Of a stretch of 64,000 nucleotides of DNA, positions 61,716 through 64,000 are shown piece after piece. The DNA is from Paenibacillus polymyxa (lineage in GTDB: Bacteria > Bacillota > Bacilli > Paenibacillales > Paenibacillaceae). The notes beneath the pieces were generated by a model, which was given only the letters and a program-made list of their open reading frames with translations, did not search any database and was not told the DNA's origin. Both the position numbers and the translations under genes were made by a program. The DNA lies in contig NZ_JAGGNR010000005.1 in NCBI RefSeq assembly GCF_018614975.1, positions 146,695 to 210,694 on the forward strand. Reading direction: 5' to 3'. Each line of letters starts with the position of its first letter. Position 1 is the stretch's first letter.

Positions 61716-62474
61716 TTAATCACGATCCTGATTACGGGCGAAGAACAGCCATACCGCGTAGATGGCCAGTACGATCGCAATGATGATTGCCGTATAATAT
61801 ACGGAAGTGATATCCTTTTGTTTAAGTGCAATGGCGATATACGCCCATGTGAATACAAGTGGGTATATGCTATCGCGATAACGGAAGCTAACGAGTACAG
61901 CCAGCACCATACCCACAATCAGCATAATGATCGTCCAGGTCGGTTCGCTGATACCAAAACCATCCCAGCCAATTTTATATAACAGTACAGCTGCATTGAC
62001 AATCGTTGCCACGCTAATCCATCCCAGATAGATGCTGAATGGCAGCTTCACAAGCCAGATCTCAGCAGTGGTTGGAACCGTAATGGTACGTGTTTTTACA
62101 TACAACATGATCAAGGACAACAGAAGCAGTACAATAATCAGTAAAGCGAGACCAGTCTGCAAGTTTTGAAAAGCAAAAATCCAGGCTACGTTAAAGGCAC
62201 AGCTTGCCAGGAACCAATACCCGAGACGGGTGATGGAGTCCCTTTTCCACGAAGCAGGCACGAACTGATAGATTACAAACCCTGCCAGCAGCAGGTAGAT
62301 CAGTCCCCATATGGAGAAGGCATATCCCGCAGGTGTGAGTAGCACAGGATACATATCCGATACTTCCTTGTTGGTTCTGCCCCCGATCGGCAGAGCGTTG
62401 GAAAGGTAGTTCACGATAATTACAGCGATAAAACCAATGGCGTTTAACCACTTGTACGGATTGTTACGTGACAT
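61716..62474 (-). CDS. TspO/MBR-related membrane protein
   Basis: 252 residues with about seven membrane helices. The segment NALPIGGRTNKEVSDMYP followed by LLTPAGYAFSIWGLIYLLL is typical of the long TspO/MBR-related family found in bacilli. TspO proteins bind tetrapyrroles and other hydrophobic ligands, but the role of this longer branch is not known. GGAGG precedes the ATG. It is divergent from the transporter gene at 62699. Confidence 0.75.
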   Translation of the reverse strand: MSRNNPYKWLNAIGFIAVIIVNYLSNALPIGGRTNKEVSDMYPVLLTPAGYAFSIWGLIYLLLAGFVIYQFVPASWKRDSITRLGYWFLASCAFNVAWIFAFQNLQTGLALLIIVLLLLSLIMLYVKTRTITVPTTAEIWLVKLPFSIYLGWISVATIVNAAVLLYKIGWDGFGISEPTWTIIMLIVGMVLAVLVSFRYRDSIYPLVFTWAYIAIALKQKDITSVYYTAIIIAIVLAIYAVWLFFARNQDRD

Positions 62475-62698
62475 TGTGTTTCCTCCTTGGTTTAACGAAT
62501 GAATGAACCACGGGTCAGCCTACAATGAATATACCCAGTTCTTGCACATTCTAATAACAGCCGCAAAAAAATCACAAGTTGATCTTTCAGACCTTGTGCT
62601 CTGCCGCTACGTTGGAACGGTACTCTGTCCCAGTGTACGCGAAGCGAAGCAGAAATATGTCCATGCCCACGATGTCCCATTAGAAGTGGAGGAAGAGA

Positions 62699-63664
62699 AT
62701 GCTCACAAGAGAAACGATGGAGAAACAGCAAACCGGGTTCTATTTAGTTGCACTGTTCTTAGGGGCAGCGATAGGGCTGAGTAATCCAATATGGGGGAAT
62801 GTTTTACACTACACCGTGTCCGCGGTTCTTGCTGTTCTGTTATACAGCATGTTTGTACAGATTCCCTTTTTACAGTTAAAAGAGTCTTGGTCCAACCTTC
62901 GATTTATGGGGGCGCTACTGGTGGCTAATTTTATCGTTGTACCTATAGTTGTATGGTTGCTTACACTTGTCTTTCCCCAATCACCAGGCGTTCTGATCGG
63001 AGTCTATCTGGTACTGTTAACACCCTGTATTGATTACGTCATTGTGTTCACACAGCTCGGCAGGGGTGATGAGAAGTTGATGCTCGCCGCAACACCTCTT
63101 TTATTTGTTATACAAATGATCTTGTTGCCGTTTTATTTATGGCTATTGATGGGTACCGAGGTAGCGCAGATCATGCAGGTAGGGCCGTTTGTGGAGGCTT
63201 TTCTGTTCCTGATCGTTATTCCACTGCTGCTCGCTGTTGTTACACAAGTTTTCTCCAGAGGTAAAGTGAGCGGGGAGCGGGTCATGAATGCCACGGCATG
63301 GCTTCCGGTTCCGATGATGGCACTCGCGCTAATCGTGGTTGTCGCTTCCCAGATTGGCAAAGTCTACAATGATATGGCGATTATCGTGAACGTCATTCCG
63401 ATCTACGTTGCTTTTCTGATCATTATGCCTTGGTTATCTCGGATCATCGCCAATGGATTTCGATTAAATCCAGGTGCAGGGCGGGCGTTGATTTTCAGTT
63501 CAGCCACACGGAATTCGTTAGTTGTTCTGCCGCTAGCGCTGGCACTCCCGCCAGAATGGGCAACTATCGCTGCGGCTGTTATTGTTACACAGACGATGGT
63601 GGAGCTTGCAGGGGAATTAATCTACATTCGACTTGTACCTGCGGTGATTTTGCGGGATCGGTGA
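62699..63664 (+). CDS. ACR3/bile-acid-symporter fold (BASS) transporter
   Basis: 321 residues with ten hydrophobic helices. GGAGG lies seven bases before the ATG. The segment LTPCIDYVIVFTQLGRGDEKL with its membrane Cys and FSSATRNSLVVLPLALALP match the ACR3-type arsenite exporter branch of the BASS superfamily. No arsR, arsC or other arsenic gene is next to it, so arsenite export is likely by family but not shown by context. Confidence 0.75.
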   Translation: MLTRETMEKQQTGFYLVALFLGAAIGLSNPIWGNVLHYTVSAVLAVLLYSMFVQIPFLQLKESWSNLRFMGALLVANFIVVPIVVWLLTLVFPQSPGVLIGVYLVLLTPCIDYVIVFTQLGRGDEKLMLAATPLLFVIQMILLPFYLWLLMGTEVAQIMQVGPFVEAFLFLIVIPLLLAVVTQVFSRGKVSGERVMNATAWLPVPMMALALIVVVASQIGKVYNDMAIIVNVIPIYVAFLIIMPWLSRIIANGFRLNPGAGRALIFSSATRNSLVVLPLALALPPEWATIAAAVIVTQTMVELAGELIYIRLVPAVILRDR

Positions 63665-63736
63665 GCGTACTAGGGTGTATCTATGTTATGATCTAATATA
63701 ATGAATAAAACCATTTTTGGTAAATAAAAGGGGGTT

Positions 63737-63931
63737 ATGAGTATCCTTACTTACCGAAAGATCATGTTCTACCTGGATATTATACTTGTACCGTTCATCA
63801 TCATCTTTTTTTCCATAGCAGCTCATACAACGGGAAATAAAGTTTATTATCTCTACTTTGGTGTAGCTGTAGCCGCAATCTTTCGGAGCGTATCCTATCT
63901 TAGAAAAGAAAGAGCCAACAAGTCGTCATGA
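63737..63931 (+). CDS. Small two-helix membrane protein
   Basis: 64 residues from ATG 63737 behind AAAGGGGG. Two hydrophobic helices (FYLDIILVPFIIIFFSIA and VYYLYFGVAVAAIF) and a basic tail (LRKERANKSS). No family recognised. The tail suggests an N-in/C-in hairpin. Confidence 0.6.
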   Translation: MSILTYRKIMFYLDIILVPFIIIFFSIAAHTTGNKVYYLYFGVAVAAIFRSVSYLRKERANKSS

Positions 63932-64000
63932 TATAGGCTATTTTCTGTAAAAGTAAAATAAAAAGAGTACTTCCGATGGGTTGAACCGCTCCCTGTCAAG

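Overview
The window looks like chromosome of a Paenibacillus-type Firmicute. Supporting signs are strong GGAGG-type ribosome sites, frequent TTG/GTG starts, three S-layer-homology repeats, a cluster of YjcZ-like mini-proteins, a FosB-type enzyme, an NrdR-controlled ribonucleotide reductase and U-tract terminators. I see no rRNA or tRNA gene, no CRISPR array and no complete insertion sequence. Housekeeping and accessory genes alternate, and two biosynthetic clusters dominate the first 42 kb.

Layout. 1-5.4 kb: a truncated membrane sensor, a large S-layer/acid-phosphatase/beta-repeat surface protein, a membrane protein and an acetyltransferase. 5.6-7.2 kb: ribbon-helix-helix protein and MFS exporter. 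7.4-14.4 kb: a small lanthipeptide cluster, with a 45-residue precursor, a lyase-kinase-cyclase synthetase that keeps all three cyclase zinc ligands, a GNAT-like protein, a TPR protein and a prolyl-oligopeptidase. 14.6-22.5 kb: SDR enzymes, a frame-broken GC-rich NAD(P)H-hydrate repair gene, a BMP lipoprotein plus chemoreceptor, a decayed ggt pseudogene and a FosB-like gene.

22.7-42.2 kb is the most unusual part. A small secreted-peptide candidate and an HTH-TPR regulator precede a long + strand operon. Its first gene encodes a 78-residue peptide ending in nine perfect VSARA pentapeptides. Behind it lie an ATP-grasp ligase, PLP decarboxylase and carrier protein that resemble the butirosin BtrJ/BtrK/BtrI trio. 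Next come four thiolase-fold (KASIII-like) proteins, two with and two without the active-site Cys, a full and a degenerate acyl-CoA dehydrogenase, a MATE exporter, an arginase-fold enzyme, an LpxL-like acyltransferase, an M16 peptidase pair (one inactive, one active) and a phosphopantetheinyl transferase. An S9 peptidase with its own promoter closes the locus. My reading, an inference, is a hybrid RiPP/carrier-protein pathway: an amino acid is loaded on the carrier, decarboxylated and elongated or oxidised; the arginase turns the repeat arginines into ornithines; the acyl group is placed on them; and peptidases release repeat units that MATE exports.

42.4-64 kb is mostly ordinary: a kinase-like protein with a SUKH-TPR protein, nrdB and nrdA with a long regulated leader, a thiamine-binding protein, a lipoprotein, three YjcZ-like genes, an ECF sigma/anti-sigma pair, an HD-GYP protein, a PAP2 protein, a sensor kinase, an MFS gene with a non-standard start, RidA, a TspO-like protein and an ACR3/BASS-type transporter. 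A roughly 160-200 bp intergenic repeat with TTACAC/GTGTAA ends occurs three times, two copies flanking nrdB in opposite orientation.
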